Source: an uncultured Lachnospiraceae bacterium
GTDB taxonomy: Bacteria > Bacillota > Clostridia > Lachnospirales > Lachnospiraceae
Direction of reading: 5' to 3'
DNA length: 64,000 nucleotides
NCBI GenBank assembly: GCA_910588845.1
Contig: CAJURU010000002.1
Coordinates: 112,373 to 176,372 of the forward strand
Part shown: piece after piece, positions 34,667 to 43,879 of the stretch
How the letters are laid out: the number at the start of each line of letters is the position of its first letter
Numbering within the stretch: the first letter of the stretch is position 1
Notes under the pieces: model-generated
What the model was told of the DNA's origin: nothing
What the model saw: the letters and a program-made list of their open reading frames with translations, nothing else
Database searches by the model: none
Program-made: the position numbers and the translations under genes

Positions 34667-35857
34667 ATGAATGAAAATTATTATCATAAACTTGAGAAAA
34701 GAATTGATTGGGCATTGCAACAGAAAAAGTTTACGTTTCAAGAAATAATAAGAGAATGCCAAGGCGCTTATCCGATAGATGTATTGCAGATTCTCAAGTC
34801 AAAAAAATATTTGCAAGTGGAGAAGCAAGTTTTCACATATAAAAGGTCAAATGCCGACTATGCCAAAGAACTTATTACAGAAAAAATAGATAATAATCCT
34901 GTCTTATGTTCATGGTATTTTTCTATATCTACATGCAAAAAAATAGTAGACCTGTATTCATGGGAGAACAAAAGAATATTATTTTTAGGGATGCCAAGGT
35001 TGTTTGAATATTTTGTGAAACATGTAAAAAATGCTTATCTTACATTGATAGATTTAGATTATTATGTAGTAAATAAATTAAAAGAAAATTATGCCGATAA
35101 TGAGGGTTATAACATTATTCATGCGGACATAAATAACCAGAACTTTGAGTTTGCGGAAGGTTACAATTTTATTTTTTTAGATCCACCGTGGTATATGGAG
35201 TATTATGACAGATGGATTGCTCAATCTTATAAACTGTTAAACTCCCAAGAAGGAAAAATAATATTTCCTTTGTTTCAAGAATTAACCAGACCAAATGCGA
35301 AGGAACAAAGAAAATATCTATTAAATAAAATTAGAGAGTTTGCAAAAGAATATTTGGTGGTATCTGATTTTGTCGAGTATGAAATACCGACGTTTGAAAA
35401 TAGTGAATTATACAATTATGGTGTTATGATAGAAAGGCCATGGAAGAAAGCAGATTTAATTATAGCAAATGGAAGAAAAGATGATAAATGTATCATATCA
35501 GATGAAGTAATAGGTTTGAATCAGTGGCAAGAAGTAGAAATATTTAATATAAGAGTGTTTATCAGTATAAATGAGAGTGATAGATATGAAAAAGCTGCAA
35601 TTCGATACTTGGCCGAAAGCGGCGCATATTTAAAGAATCCAAGTAGACGAAACCAAGAATTGAAGTTGGCAAATATGTTGACTTCAAGAGGACAGGGTTT
35701 TATCGTAGAGTCAGCAGAAAAATTGTTGCTTATTTTAAAACAAATAAAGAAGAAAATTGAGAATGGAACAGATATTAAAAGTGTTATAGATTCTACTGAT
35801 ATGGATAATATGAGTAAAGAAATATTGTTTGAAATATTTGGAGGAAAAAAATGTTAG
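34667..35857 (+). CDS. Methyltransferase-like protein with DPPW motif, putative defence component
   Basis: A 396-residue protein. Residues 1-60 look like a winged helix (FQEIIRECQGAYPIDVLQIL). Residues 100-180 form a Rossmann-like core: RILFLGMP, acidic LIDLD, then LDPPWYMEYYD with DPPW at 172-175, the catalytic motif of adenine-N6 and MT-A70-type methyltransferases. The canonical glycine-rich SAM loop is not obvious, so it could also be a related aminopropyltransferase-like enzyme. The C-terminal 170 residues are unknown. It overlaps the phosphoesterase gene by seven bases; both are AT-rich, suggesting acquisition together. Confidence 0.55.
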   Translation: MNENYYHKLEKRIDWALQQKKFTFQEIIRECQGAYPIDVLQILKSKKYLQVEKQVFTYKRSNADYAKELITEKIDNNPVLCSWYFSISTCKKIVDLYSWENKRILFLGMPRLFEYFVKHVKNAYLTLIDLDYYVVNKLKENYADNEGYNIIHADINNQNFEFAEGYNFIFLDPPWYMEYYDRWIAQSYKLLNSQEGKIIFPLFQELTRPNAKEQRKYLLNKIREFAKEYLVVSDFVEYEIPTFENSELYNYGVMIERPWKKADLIIANGRKDDKCIISDEVIGLNQWQEVEIFNIRVFISINESDRYEKAAIRYLAESGAYLKNPSRRNQELKLANMLTSRGQGFIVESAEKLLLILKQIKKKIENGTDIKSVIDSTDMDNMSKEILFEIFGGKKC

Positions 35858-37458
35858 ATATTATTTTATTGCGATATAGGGATATAACGCCAAGTATAAA
35901 TACGATTGAGGAGCATAATAAGATAGTAAAAGAAAATGGAAGAGTTTTATGGGGGTGGTGGAAGAAAGGCTCTGAACAAATGCCAGACCCATATCTGTTT
36001 GAGATGGCGGAAGAAATGAAACGGAATTCTTCTGTAAGTAAAGTGTTTATCATTAATTCGGGAACTTATGAATTATATAAAGCTGCGCTTTACAATATCA
36101 ATTATGATTTAGGAGGAGCAGAAGATTTTCCCCCAAACATGGAACTGTGCCCTCAATATTATTCTAGGGAACGTTTACCAGCTTGGTTTGAATTGGGAGA
36201 AATCCATAAAGTAAGCAACGGTCTTCAGGAACTGTCAAAATATGTTTTTTCAAAATCTAATAGAAGTATTCCCAATAGTAGTTCATGTTTATCTGAATCA
36301 GAGATTGGCCAAATTGTCAGTGATGTTGATTTTTTGGAAAAAAACATTAGTCTTTGGTTTATAAATCGAACGGAAGATTTTGTTGCACAGAATGATAACT
36401 ATGCATTAAATATATCAAACGGAGTTTGGCCAACGAAAGGCAAGTTTATTTTACATTTATCGGATATTCATTTTGGAGATAACCATGGATTTAAAAATCC
36501 ACTAGGGGGTAAACAGGGCTTAGTCGCAAAACAAGAGCTATGCGATGTAATTTTAGAAGATTTAAATGTACAAGGAATTTCAAATTCAGATATTGCCGTT
36601 ATCATTATTAGCGGCGATATAACATGGCGGGCCAGTCCGCATGAATTTTCCAATGCGTTAGATTTTTTACGGAAGTTGAAGAATTACTTCGGATTAAGTA
36701 ATAAACAAATTATCATTGTTCCAGGTAATCATGACATAGAATGGGTAGATGAAAACGGAAATATTGATGCCAATGCAGAGTTGAATTATTATAATTTCTA
36801 TCATTCATTTTACAATGTTCTTCCTGAAAAATCTTTTATGCGTATTAATAAGTTTGAAATTGACGGCAAAGTTATATGTTTTATTGGATTAAATAGTTGT
36901 AGACTTGAATCTATGTCGAATGCGGGATTTGGATATGTTGGCGATGAACAGTTAGGTAAAATTCAGCAATACCTAAATATTAATAAAGATATAGATATGA
37001 TTTGCGCAGTATGCCATCATCATTTATTACCAGTCAATTATCTCGAAGAAATTAGTACAAATGAAAAAAAGATAAGTATGATGTTAGATGCAGAGCTGGT
37101 AATTAGGACTTTAATAGCCAATAAAGTTAATGTAATATTACATGGACACCAACATCAGCCATATTATTCACAGATTAGAAGAATCATACCGGAATATATT
37201 AACCGATCTGGTGAAAAGATAACTTTGGAAGGAACGCTTAGTATTGTAGGGGGAGGCAGTTGCGGGGTTAAGCAATCAGAAATAAATGTTATTGGACGGA
37301 ATACATATAATTTATTGCATTTTAATAGTGAGAATGAGTTGATTGTGAAAACCCGTATCAAAAGCGGAAATGGTATTGGCTTTTATGACGATGGAAAAAT
37401 ATGTTATAAAATGCAAACACCATCTTGTAAAAACCTCCCGTCTGGTGTTAAAATGTAA
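35851..37458 (+). CDS. Calcineurin-like metallophosphoesterase with N-terminal unknown domain
   Basis: A 535-residue protein. The C-terminal part (about 198-460) has all calcineurin-like metal motifs: LSDIHFGD (Asp205, His207), ISGDIT, VPGNHDIEW, CHHHLL and LHGHQHQP. The N-terminal 190 residues contain GRVLWGWWKKGSEQMPDPY and CPQYYSRERLPAWFELG, a conserved-looking module I cannot name that could bind a ligand. Together with the overlapping methyltransferase-like gene it makes a compact two-gene cassette. Substrate may be a nucleotide or nucleic acid; that is inference. Confidence 0.7.
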   Translation: MLDIILLRYRDITPSINTIEEHNKIVKENGRVLWGWWKKGSEQMPDPYLFEMAEEMKRNSSVSKVFIINSGTYELYKAALYNINYDLGGAEDFPPNMELCPQYYSRERLPAWFELGEIHKVSNGLQELSKYVFSKSNRSIPNSSSCLSESEIGQIVSDVDFLEKNISLWFINRTEDFVAQNDNYALNISNGVWPTKGKFILHLSDIHFGDNHGFKNPLGGKQGLVAKQELCDVILEDLNVQGISNSDIAVIIISGDITWRASPHEFSNALDFLRKLKNYFGLSNKQIIIVPGNHDIEWVDENGNIDANAELNYYNFYHSFYNVLPEKSFMRINKFEIDGKVICFIGLNSCRLESMSNAGFGYVGDEQLGKIQQYLNINKDIDMICAVCHHHLLPVNYLEEISTNEKKISMMLDAELVIRTLIANKVNVILHGHQHQPYYSQIRRIIPEYINRSGEKITLEGTLSIVGGGSCGVKQSEINVIGRNTYNLLHFNSENELIVKTRIKSGNGIGFYDDGKICYKMQTPSCKNLPSGVKM

Positions 37459-37545
37459 AAGTCAGCAGTATCAAGGTGGAAAGTCCTAGATTTAGAAAAT
37501 ATTACCGGCTGATTGGCTGGATAAAGAACACAGGAAGCGTGGAAA

Positions 37546-38835
37546 ATGCAAATTAAGAAACGGATAATTGGAGCCGGCCGGCCGTTGGTCTGCGTTCCGG
37601 TAGTGGAAATAGAAGAAAATGGAATTTACAAGGCCGCAGGACAGGCAGTTGAGCGGGGAGCGGAAGTATTAGAGTGGCGCATAGATTGGTTTGCACAGGC
37701 CGCGTGCCAGGACAGAATCGAAGAGATTTTGCATAAATTGCAGGAAATATGTGGAGATACCATTTTATTGTGTACGTTCCGCAGCAGCCTTCAGGGAGGA
37801 GAGCGGGAAATTTCAGAGGAAATGTATCTTGGACTTCTTGAGCTGATTGCAAAGAGCGGGCAGGCAGATATACTTGATGTGGAGGTGTCGGAACTCTCCA
37901 ATCCATCTAATGTTATCCGAAAACTTCACGGCATAGGCCAGTGCGTAATTGGTTCAAAGCATTACTTCTCCCATACGCCGGAAACAGAACAGATGCAGCG
38001 GGATTTAGCAGACATGCAGCGGGCAGGGGCGGATATCGGAAAACTTGCGGTAATGCCGCATGGCGCCCTGGATGTGCTTCGGCTTTTGGAGGCGACGGCG
38101 CGGGTGAGAGAAGAATATCCGCATTATCCGTTGGTTACTATGGCGATGGGCGGGCTGGGAGCTATATCCCGCATCAGTGGAGAAGTATTTGGCTCTTGTA
38201 TGACTTTTGCAAGCGTGGGGAAAACGTCAGCTCCGGGGCAGATGCCTTTAGAGGACGTCGTAGGGATTTTAAATAAAATATCGGAAAGTATGGACCAGGA
38301 AATGGTGAAAAGCAATATATTCTTGATCGGATTTATGGGAACAGGGAAAACTACGGTTTCCCGCAGTTTGTCGGAATTGTTGGGATATGAAGAGATAGAT
38401 ACGGACGCGTGGATTACGCGCCGGCAGCACAGGAGTATACCGGAGATATTTGAGAGCAGCGGAGAACAGGCATTCCGTGATATGGAGACGGAGCTTTTGC
38501 GTGAGCTGGGGAAAGAAAGGCACAAAATAATTTCCTGCGGCGGAGGTATGGCGCTGCGGCAGGAGAACGTCAAGCTCATGCAAGAGCATGGAGTCGTGGT
38601 GCTTCTGACGGCAGAGCCGGAGACTATTCTGGCAAGGGTGCAGGGGAGTGATGAGCGCCCGATTTTAAATGGGAATATGAACGTATCGTATATCCAGGAA
38701 CTTATGGCAGAGAGAATTTCCAATTACCAGAGGGCAGGAGAAGTAGTGGTCGCCACAGATTTGCAGTCTCCTCAGGAAATTGCAGAGGAGATTGAGAAAA
38801 AATTGCATTCTGACAAAATTTCTTTTGATTTTTGA
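37546..38835 (+). CDS. aroDK: Fused 3-dehydroquinate dehydratase (type I) - shikimate kinase
   Basis: A 429-residue bifunctional enzyme of the shikimate pathway. Residues 1-245 are type I dehydroquinase: EWRID, catalytic His139 in SKHYFSHTP and Schiff-base Lys166 in GKLAVMP, then GSCMTFASVG and the loop SAPGQMP. Residues 257-425 are shikimate kinase: Walker A GFMGTGKTT (262-270), DTDAWI, the shikimate-binding FRDMETE and ISCGGG, and the lid DERPIL. In most bacteria these are separate genes and dehydroquinate synthase and shikimate dehydrogenase lie between them in the path. The leader (37459-37545) can form small hairpins. No terminator seen before the tRNA. Confidence 0.92.
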   Translation: MQIKKRIIGAGRPLVCVPVVEIEENGIYKAAGQAVERGAEVLEWRIDWFAQAACQDRIEEILHKLQEICGDTILLCTFRSSLQGGEREISEEMYLGLLELIAKSGQADILDVEVSELSNPSNVIRKLHGIGQCVIGSKHYFSHTPETEQMQRDLADMQRAGADIGKLAVMPHGALDVLRLLEATARVREEYPHYPLVTMAMGGLGAISRISGEVFGSCMTFASVGKTSAPGQMPLEDVVGILNKISESMDQEMVKSNIFLIGFMGTGKTTVSRSLSELLGYEEIDTDAWITRRQHRSIPEIFESSGEQAFRDMETELLRELGKERHKIISCGGGMALRQENVKLMQEHGVVVLLTAEPETILARVQGSDERPILNGNMNVSYIQELMAERISNYQRAGEVVVATDLQSPQEIAEEIEKKLHSDKISFDF

Positions 38836-38853
38836 GAAAAAGTATGATATAAT
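38825..38853 (+). promoter_or_regulatory. Promoter of tRNA-Arg
   Basis: TTGATT (38825-38830), 17 bp, TATAAT (38848-38853), 27 bp before the tRNA; the -35 lies in the last codons of the aroDK fusion. Confidence 0.75.
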
Positions 38854-38880
38854 AACCTACGTTCGTAAAATATTGGAAAA

Positions 38881-38952
38881 GCACCCATAGTTTAACGGAT
38901 AAAACACCAGATTCCGGTTCTGGGGCTGGGGGTTCGATTCCCTCTGGGTGTA
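38881..38952 (+). tRNA. tRNA-Arg, anticodon CCG
   Basis: A 72-nt cloverleaf can be drawn: acceptor GCACCCA with TGGGTGT (one G-U), D arm from GTTTAACGG, anticodon arm CCAGA-TTCCGGT-TCTGG with anticodon CCG, and a T arm containing GGTTCGATTCC. CCA is not encoded. It reads CGG arginine codons. Confidence 0.93.
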
Positions 38953-38968
38953 TTGACACTATTAAAAT

Positions 38969-39006
38969 GACTTCCCTGCCAGCAGAAATGTGGCAGGAAG
39001 TTTTGC
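38969..39006 (+). terminator. Terminator of tRNA-Arg
   Basis: CTTCCCTGCCA (38971-38981) pairs with TGGCAGGAAG (38991-39000), one bulged C, followed by TTTT. Confidence 0.75.
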
Positions 39007-39069
39007 ACTATAGAGATGCTGTTCCCTGGTAGATACGCAGGGAAGCATAGTTAAGATAAAGGAGAAAAA

Positions 39070-40299
39070 ATGGCTAATATGGAGAATGGGTCAGGAAGCG
39101 GACTTAACATAGACAAGATTATAGGTTTTTGTAAGAAGAATGTAAAGTATATTTCCGGCGGTGTGTTGTTAGTAGCGCTTGTTATCGTTTTGGCGGTCAT
39201 GGGAGTTAATAATTCCGGCGGGAAGGACAAGCCGGAACAAAAGGCTGCTATTGAGGAAGAACAGCAGAACAAGGGTGAAGTTGAAAATAACGACAATGAT
39301 AATCAGGATAAAACAGAAGACGCTAATGCAGAAAAAGAAGAGCATCCAGAGATTAAACAATTAGTGTCCACTTATTATAATTCTTATGCAACAGGAGATT
39401 TAGAGCACCTTTCCAGCGTTGCGAAAAAGCTTTCTGATATGGAGAAGGACTATATCAGGATGATGAATGAGCATGTGGAAAGCTATGCCGATATATCCTG
39501 CACGGTAGCGGACGGGGTCAAGGAAGGTTCCTACGTTGTGGCGGCAGTTTATCAGATGAAATTTACCGGAGCGGACGAGACGCTTCCAGGTATGAATGTT
39601 TTTTATGTTCAGACGGATAAAGATGGAAAATTATATATCAACAATCTTTACAGCTCCTTTAACCGTGAATTGAAAGAGCAGAAGACGAAAAAGAAAGTTA
39701 TCAAACTGATAGAAGAGTTTGAGAAGAGCGCTGATGTTCAGAAACTCCAGAATGAAGTGCAGACCGATTACGACAGGAAAGTAGCAGAGAACGAAGATTT
39801 GCAGAAAAAGTTGAATGAAATGGTAGATGCTATCGCTAATTGGAAGGAGACATATACTCCACCCGAGGATAATGGAGAAGAGGAACCCCAGCAGAAGCCA
39901 GAAGAATCAGAGGAGCCGGCAGCAACGGATGACGGCAATGCAGACGATGGTAATGCAGACGATAGCTCTGCTGATGGCAGTGCAGATGATGGTAACGCAG
40001 ACGATAGCTCTGCTGATGGCAGTGCAGATGATGGTAACGCAGACGATAGCTCTGCTGATGGCAGCACAGATGACGGCGGAAATAGTTCTGGATTGAATTA
40101 TGTGCCGGATGGCACTGTATTGACAGCAAACGATGGCTACAATGTGCGTAAGTCTATGAACGAGACTTCAGAGCTTGTGGGAACAACAGCGGTTGGCGAC
40201 AGCATAAAAGTCATCCTCAGTTATGCAGAGGGATGGACGAAGGTAGAGTGGAACGGAACTACCGGATATATCAGAACAGATTTGCTGCTGAATAATTAA
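39070..40299 (+). CDS. Membrane-anchored SH3-domain surface protein with acidic repeats
   Basis: A 409-residue protein with a cytoplasmic N-terminus, one transmembrane helix (about 32-46), an acidic/Glu-Lys linker, a globular NTF2-like-sized domain (about 95-215, ending FNRELKEQK), a coiled coil (about 215-260), an Asp-rich repeat region and a C-terminal bacterial SH3 domain (YNVRKSMNETSELVG, WTKVEWNGTTGYI). The repeats are copies of a 14-residue unit (ADDGNADDSSADGS) encoded by 42-bp DNA repeats at about 39950-40070. SH3b domains usually bind peptidoglycan. Single-gene unit with its own terminator. Confidence 0.75.
   Translation: MANMENGSGSGLNIDKIIGFCKKNVKYISGGVLLVALVIVLAVMGVNNSGGKDKPEQKAAIEEEQQNKGEVENNDNDNQDKTEDANAEKEEHPEIKQLVSTYYNSYATGDLEHLSSVAKKLSDMEKDYIRMMNEHVESYADISCTVADGVKEGSYVVAAVYQMKFTGADETLPGMNVFYVQTDKDGKLYINNLYSSFNRELKEQKTKKKVIKLIEEFEKSADVQKLQNEVQTDYDRKVAENEDLQKKLNEMVDAIANWKETYTPPEDNGEEEPQQKPEESEEPAATDDGNADDGNADDSSADGSADDGNADDSSADGSADDGNADDSSADGSTDDGGNSSGLNYVPDGTVLTANDGYNVRKSMNETSELVGTTAVGDSIKVILSYAEGWTKVEWNGTTGYIRTDLLLNN
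39941..40072 (+). repeat. In-frame 42-bp tandem repeat in SH3 protein gene
   Basis: About three copies of a 42-bp unit encoding ADDGNADDSSADGS, the first partial. It should be prone to slippage in steps of 14 residues. Confidence 0.8.
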
Positions 40300-40324
40300 T
40301 GTCTATGACTTCTTATACGGTAAG

Positions 40325-40357
40325 AAAGGAATTGCCTGCATTGGCAGTTCCTTTTTA
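40325..40357 (+). terminator. Terminator after SH3 protein
   Basis: GGAATTGCC (40328-40336) pairs with GGCAGTTCC (40343-40351), followed by TTTTT. Confidence 0.85.
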
Positions 40358-40531
40358 TCATTCTTTTAGGAAAGGCCTTACCGCGCTAAAATGTGAGTGC
40401 ACTCCGATTGAAGAAAAGTAATATGTGCTTTGTGCCAACGTTTGCTGCCATAATGCGTTAAAGTGCATGGATTATCTGCATAAAAAAAGCAAAATGCTTC
40501 AACCTAATGGTAAAACGATTAGGAGGAAGCT

Positions 40532-40963
40532 ATGCACAATAATGAAGAAATTAATGTTTTGAAGGAAACAAGGAAAAACGCATCCATGGCGGTTAATGCG
40601 ATAGATGCGTTACTGGGAAAAATTTATAATCAGGAGTTTGCCTATGAATTGACAGCCGAGAGGAACCGTTTTCGCGATTTCGAGCGGAAAGCGGAAGCTG
40701 GTCTTTGGGAACACGGATTGGTTTCAAAGGATTCCGGTGTGCAGAGGGCTATGCTGTGGGGCGCTATCCAGGCAAACACATTAATGAACATCAGCACCAA
40801 TCATGTGGCAGATATGATGATTCAGGGTAATGCCAGGGGAATTACGGAGCTAATGAAGACAAAGCATAACAACAAAGCCAGCGGCAGTTTTGCCAATGAG
40901 CTTGCCGAAGAGCTGATGGATTTTGAGGAAGAAAATATTGAACGGCTGAAAAGATTTCTGTAG
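40532..40963 (+). CDS. Uncharacterised helical protein
   Basis: A 143-residue cytoplasmic protein predicted to be almost all helix, in four or five long segments (EINVLKETRKNASMAVNAI; QRAMLWGAIQANTLMNIS; ELAEELMDFEEENIERLK). The size and pattern fit a small four-helix bundle, but metal-ligand motifs of ferritin-like proteins are not evident. Strong AGGAGG before the ATG; the ribosome site lies in a small inverted repeat (CCTAAT/ATTAGG, 40503-40523) that might modulate translation. Function unknown. Confidence 0.65.
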   Translation: MHNNEEINVLKETRKNASMAVNAIDALLGKIYNQEFAYELTAERNRFRDFERKAEAGLWEHGLVSKDSGVQRAMLWGAIQANTLMNISTNHVADMMIQGNARGITELMKTKHNNKASGSFANELAEELMDFEEENIERLKRFL

Positions 40964-40996
40964 CTGCACAATTTAATGCAGGAAGTGGGAGAATGT

Positions 40997-41740
40997 ATGG
41001 GAGAATCGGTGAGGATCAATAAGTATTTAAGCGCAGCGGGCGTCTGTTCGCGAAGAGAAGCCGACCGCCAGATTGAGGCGGGGAATGTGACAATTAATGG
41101 CAGGACAGCAATGATGGGAGACCGGGTATCTGTGGGAGACGTCGTCATGTATGGCAGGGAAAAAGTCTCTAAGGAAGAAGAGCAGATTCTGATTGTTGTA
41201 AATAAGCCTGTCGGCATCGTATGCACGGCCGAAAAACGGGAAAAAGACAATATTGTGGATTTTATCAATTATCCCAAACGCATTTACCCCATCGGACGCC
41301 TGGATAAGACTTCGCATGGACTGCTGTTGATGACGAATCAGGGAGACCTGGTGAATAAAATGATGCGCAGCGGCAATTACCATGAAAAGGAATACATTGT
41401 CAAAGTGAATCGTGAAATCACAGAGGAGTTTCTTCAGAACATGGCAAAAGGCGTATATTTGCAAGAACTGGATATCACAACCAGGCCGTGTCGTGTGCAA
41501 AAGGTGGGCAGAAGAGTTTTTCGTATTATTTTAACACAGGGGTTAAATCGCCAAATTCGCAGAATGTGCGAGACGTTTCAGTATCGTGTGGTCGATTTGA
41601 AGCGCGTGCGTATCATGAATATACGGTTGGGAGACCTGAAAGAGGGCGCCTATCGTAAGGTCACGCAGCAAGAATGGCAGGAGTTGCAGGAGCAGTTGAA
41701 AGATTCTTCTAATGAGACTGTAATCCCCAAATGGCTGTAG
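40997..41740 (+). CDS. 23S rRNA pseudouridine synthase, RluF/RluB-type
   Basis: A 247-residue RsuA-family pseudouridine synthase. An S4 RNA-binding domain (VRINKYLSAAGVCSRREADRQI) is followed by the catalytic domain with the active Asp in YPIGRLDKTSHGLLLMTNQG and the C-terminal motifs LTQGLNRQIRRMCE and LKRVRI. RQIRRMC with LNRQ is typical of RluF, which modifies 23S U2604; distinction from RluB is by similarity only. ATG at 40997 is preceded by GGGAG. It follows the helical protein gene by 33 bases. Confidence 0.88.
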   Translation: MGESVRINKYLSAAGVCSRREADRQIEAGNVTINGRTAMMGDRVSVGDVVMYGREKVSKEEEQILIVVNKPVGIVCTAEKREKDNIVDFINYPKRIYPIGRLDKTSHGLLLMTNQGDLVNKMMRSGNYHEKEYIVKVNREITEEFLQNMAKGVYLQELDITTRPCRVQKVGRRVFRIILTQGLNRQIRRMCETFQYRVVDLKRVRIMNIRLGDLKEGAYRKVTQQEWQELQEQLKDSSNETVIPKWL

Positions 41741-41832
41741 CGTAGAATGAGGGAATGAAAGGAAGATAATCTGCTATTAGAAGTATATAGAATGGCGTAA
41801 GGGAATGAGGAGGCATTAGGAAAGGATATTTT

Positions 41833-43848
41833 ATGGACAAAAAGCAGGCTGAATCGAAAATAAAGGAGCTTAAGGGTGAACTGGAATACCATATAAACCT
41901 CTATTACAATCAGGATAATCCCCAAATCAGCGATTATGAATATGACATGAAGATGCAGGAGCTGAAAAAGCTGGAGCAGGAATTTCCAGAATTTATCACG
42001 CAGGATTCCCCCACGCAGAAGGTGGGTGGTACAGCAAAGCGGGAAGCCGGGAAGCTGGTTCGTCATAATGTGCCCATGTTGAGCCTTCAAGATGTATTTT
42101 CCAGGGAAGAAGTGGAAGAATTTGTGGAAGATATGCAGCGGCAGCTCACGGAGCCAGAGTTTGTGGTGGAATATAAGATTGATGGACTGTCGATGGCGCT
42201 TCGCTATGAACAGGGAGCGTTGTCTTTAGCGTTGACGCGGGGGGACGGCGTCAATTTTGGCGAGGATGTGACTGTGAACGCCAAAGTCATCCCGGACGTC
42301 AAAAAGAAATTAAAAGAGCCTGTAGATTACCTGGAAATCCGCGGCGAAGTCTATATGAAAAATGAGGATTTTGCGCGGGTCAATGAAAGGCAGGAACTAA
42401 ATGGCAAAAAGCCGTTTGCCAATCCCAGAAACTGCGCGGCCGGTACGCTTCGCCAATTGGACAGCAAGGTCACGAAGGAGCGGGGGCTATCCATGTTTGT
42501 GTTTAATATCCAGCAGATTCGGGGGATGGAGATTACAACGCACACGGAAGGTTACGAATATTTGCAAAGAAATAAAATTCCGGTGATTGACGGCTACCGC
42601 ATTTGCCGGAACAAAGAGGAAGTCTGGGAGGCCATTTGTGCTATCGGCGATAACCGTGGTAATTTGGGGTATGATATAGACGGAGCCGTCGTAAAGGTCA
42701 ACTCTCTGGCTGACAGGGAAAAGTTGGGCGCGACTTCAAAAGTACCGCGCTGGGCAGTAGCCTATAAGTATCCGCCGGAAGAGAAGGAGACGACGCTTCT
42801 GGATATTGAACTGTCTGTCGGGCGAACCGGACGGATTACGCCCACGGCTATTTTCGAGCCGGTTCGCTTGTGCGGCACCAGCGTGTCACGCGCAACGCTG
42901 CACAACCAGGACTTTATTGATGAACTGGATATTCGCATTGGAGACAGAATCCAGGTATACAAATCGGGGGAAATTATCCCCAAGATCCGCAAAGTGTTAA
43001 AAGAAAAACGGCCGCAGGGAACTACGCCCTATCATTTACCTCAAACGTGCCCCGTGTGCGGCGCAAAAACACAGAGAGAGAAAGACACAGCGGATATAAA
43101 ATGTACGTCTCCTAACTGCCCGGCGCAGCGGGAACGCCATATTATCAATTTCGTGGGCAGGGACGCCATGGATATTAAAGGATTTGGAAGCGTGTATGTA
43201 GAGGAATTGGTGCGCCTGGGTTATCTCCAAAATATTGCAGATATTTATACCCTGTGGGAACACCGTGAGGAGTTAATTGAACAGGGAATTATCGGTAAAG
43301 AGAAAAATACCGATAAACTATTGGATGCTATCGAGAAATCAAAAGAAAATGATGCGATTCGGCTGTTGACAGGATTTGGCATTCCCAATGTTGGCAAGGC
43401 TGCATCAAAGGCGATCCTCCGGGAATTTGGCACGATCGACGCGTTGATGCAGGCGGATAGCGAGGCGTTGCAAAACGTCGATGATATCGGTGAAGTGAGC
43501 GCCGGTTGTATCTTGGATTTTTTTGCCAAGGAGGAAAACCGCCGGATTGTGGAGCGGATGAAAACATATGGCGTCAATATGCAGTCGAAGGAACAGCCTG
43601 CGGGCAGCAAATTTCAGGATATGACGTTTGTAATTACGGGAACGCTGCCCACACTTGGACGCAAAGAAGCGGCAGCATTGATTGAGGCGCAGGGCGGTAA
43701 AGTGTCAGGTTCCGTTTCCAAAAAGACTTCCCTGCTCCTGGCAGGAGAGAATGCGGGCAGTAAGCTGACGAAAGCACAGGAACTGGGAATTCAGGTGATT
43801 TCTGAGGAAGAGCTTTTGAAAATGCTTGATTCAAATACCATAAATTAA
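41833..43848 (+). CDS. ligA: NAD-dependent DNA ligase LigA
   Basis: The replicative ligase, which seals nicks using NAD. The 671-residue protein has all parts in order: Ia domain, adenylation domain with catalytic Lys115 in EYKIDG, OB fold, a four-Cys zinc finger (CPVCGAK and CTSPNC), helix-hairpin-helix repeats (TGFGIPNVGKAASKAI) and a BRCT domain near the C-terminus (GTLPTLGRKEAAALIEAQGG). Length is normal. AGG-rich leader precedes the start at 41833; metA follows 31 bases later on the same strand. Confidence 0.97.
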   Translation: MDKKQAESKIKELKGELEYHINLYYNQDNPQISDYEYDMKMQELKKLEQEFPEFITQDSPTQKVGGTAKREAGKLVRHNVPMLSLQDVFSREEVEEFVEDMQRQLTEPEFVVEYKIDGLSMALRYEQGALSLALTRGDGVNFGEDVTVNAKVIPDVKKKLKEPVDYLEIRGEVYMKNEDFARVNERQELNGKKPFANPRNCAAGTLRQLDSKVTKERGLSMFVFNIQQIRGMEITTHTEGYEYLQRNKIPVIDGYRICRNKEEVWEAICAIGDNRGNLGYDIDGAVVKVNSLADREKLGATSKVPRWAVAYKYPPEEKETTLLDIELSVGRTGRITPTAIFEPVRLCGTSVSRATLHNQDFIDELDIRIGDRIQVYKSGEIIPKIRKVLKEKRPQGTTPYHLPQTCPVCGAKTQREKDTADIKCTSPNCPAQRERHIINFVGRDAMDIKGFGSVYVEELVRLGYLQNIADIYTLWEHREELIEQGIIGKEKNTDKLLDAIEKSKENDAIRLLTGFGIPNVGKAASKAILREFGTIDALMQADSEALQNVDDIGEVSAGCILDFFAKEENRRIVERMKTYGVNMQSKEQPAGSKFQDMTFVITGTLPTLGRKEAAALIEAQGGKVSGSVSKKTSLLLAGENAGSKLTKAQELGIQVISEEELLKMLDSNTIN

Positions 43849-43879
43849 AAAATATTTCTATAGAAAGAAGGAATGATTT

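Noticed and set aside
37459..37545. Group II intron-like string AAGGTGGAAAGTCC before the aroD-aroK fusion
   Set aside because: No other intron domains and no reverse transcriptase; too little sequence to support it.
39941..40072. Possible CRISPR-like array
   Set aside because: Repeats are contiguous without spacers and encode an in-frame Asp-rich peptide.
43849..43879. SAM riboswitch before metA
   Set aside because: The gap to ligA is 31 bp, too short, and no SAM aptamer core is present.
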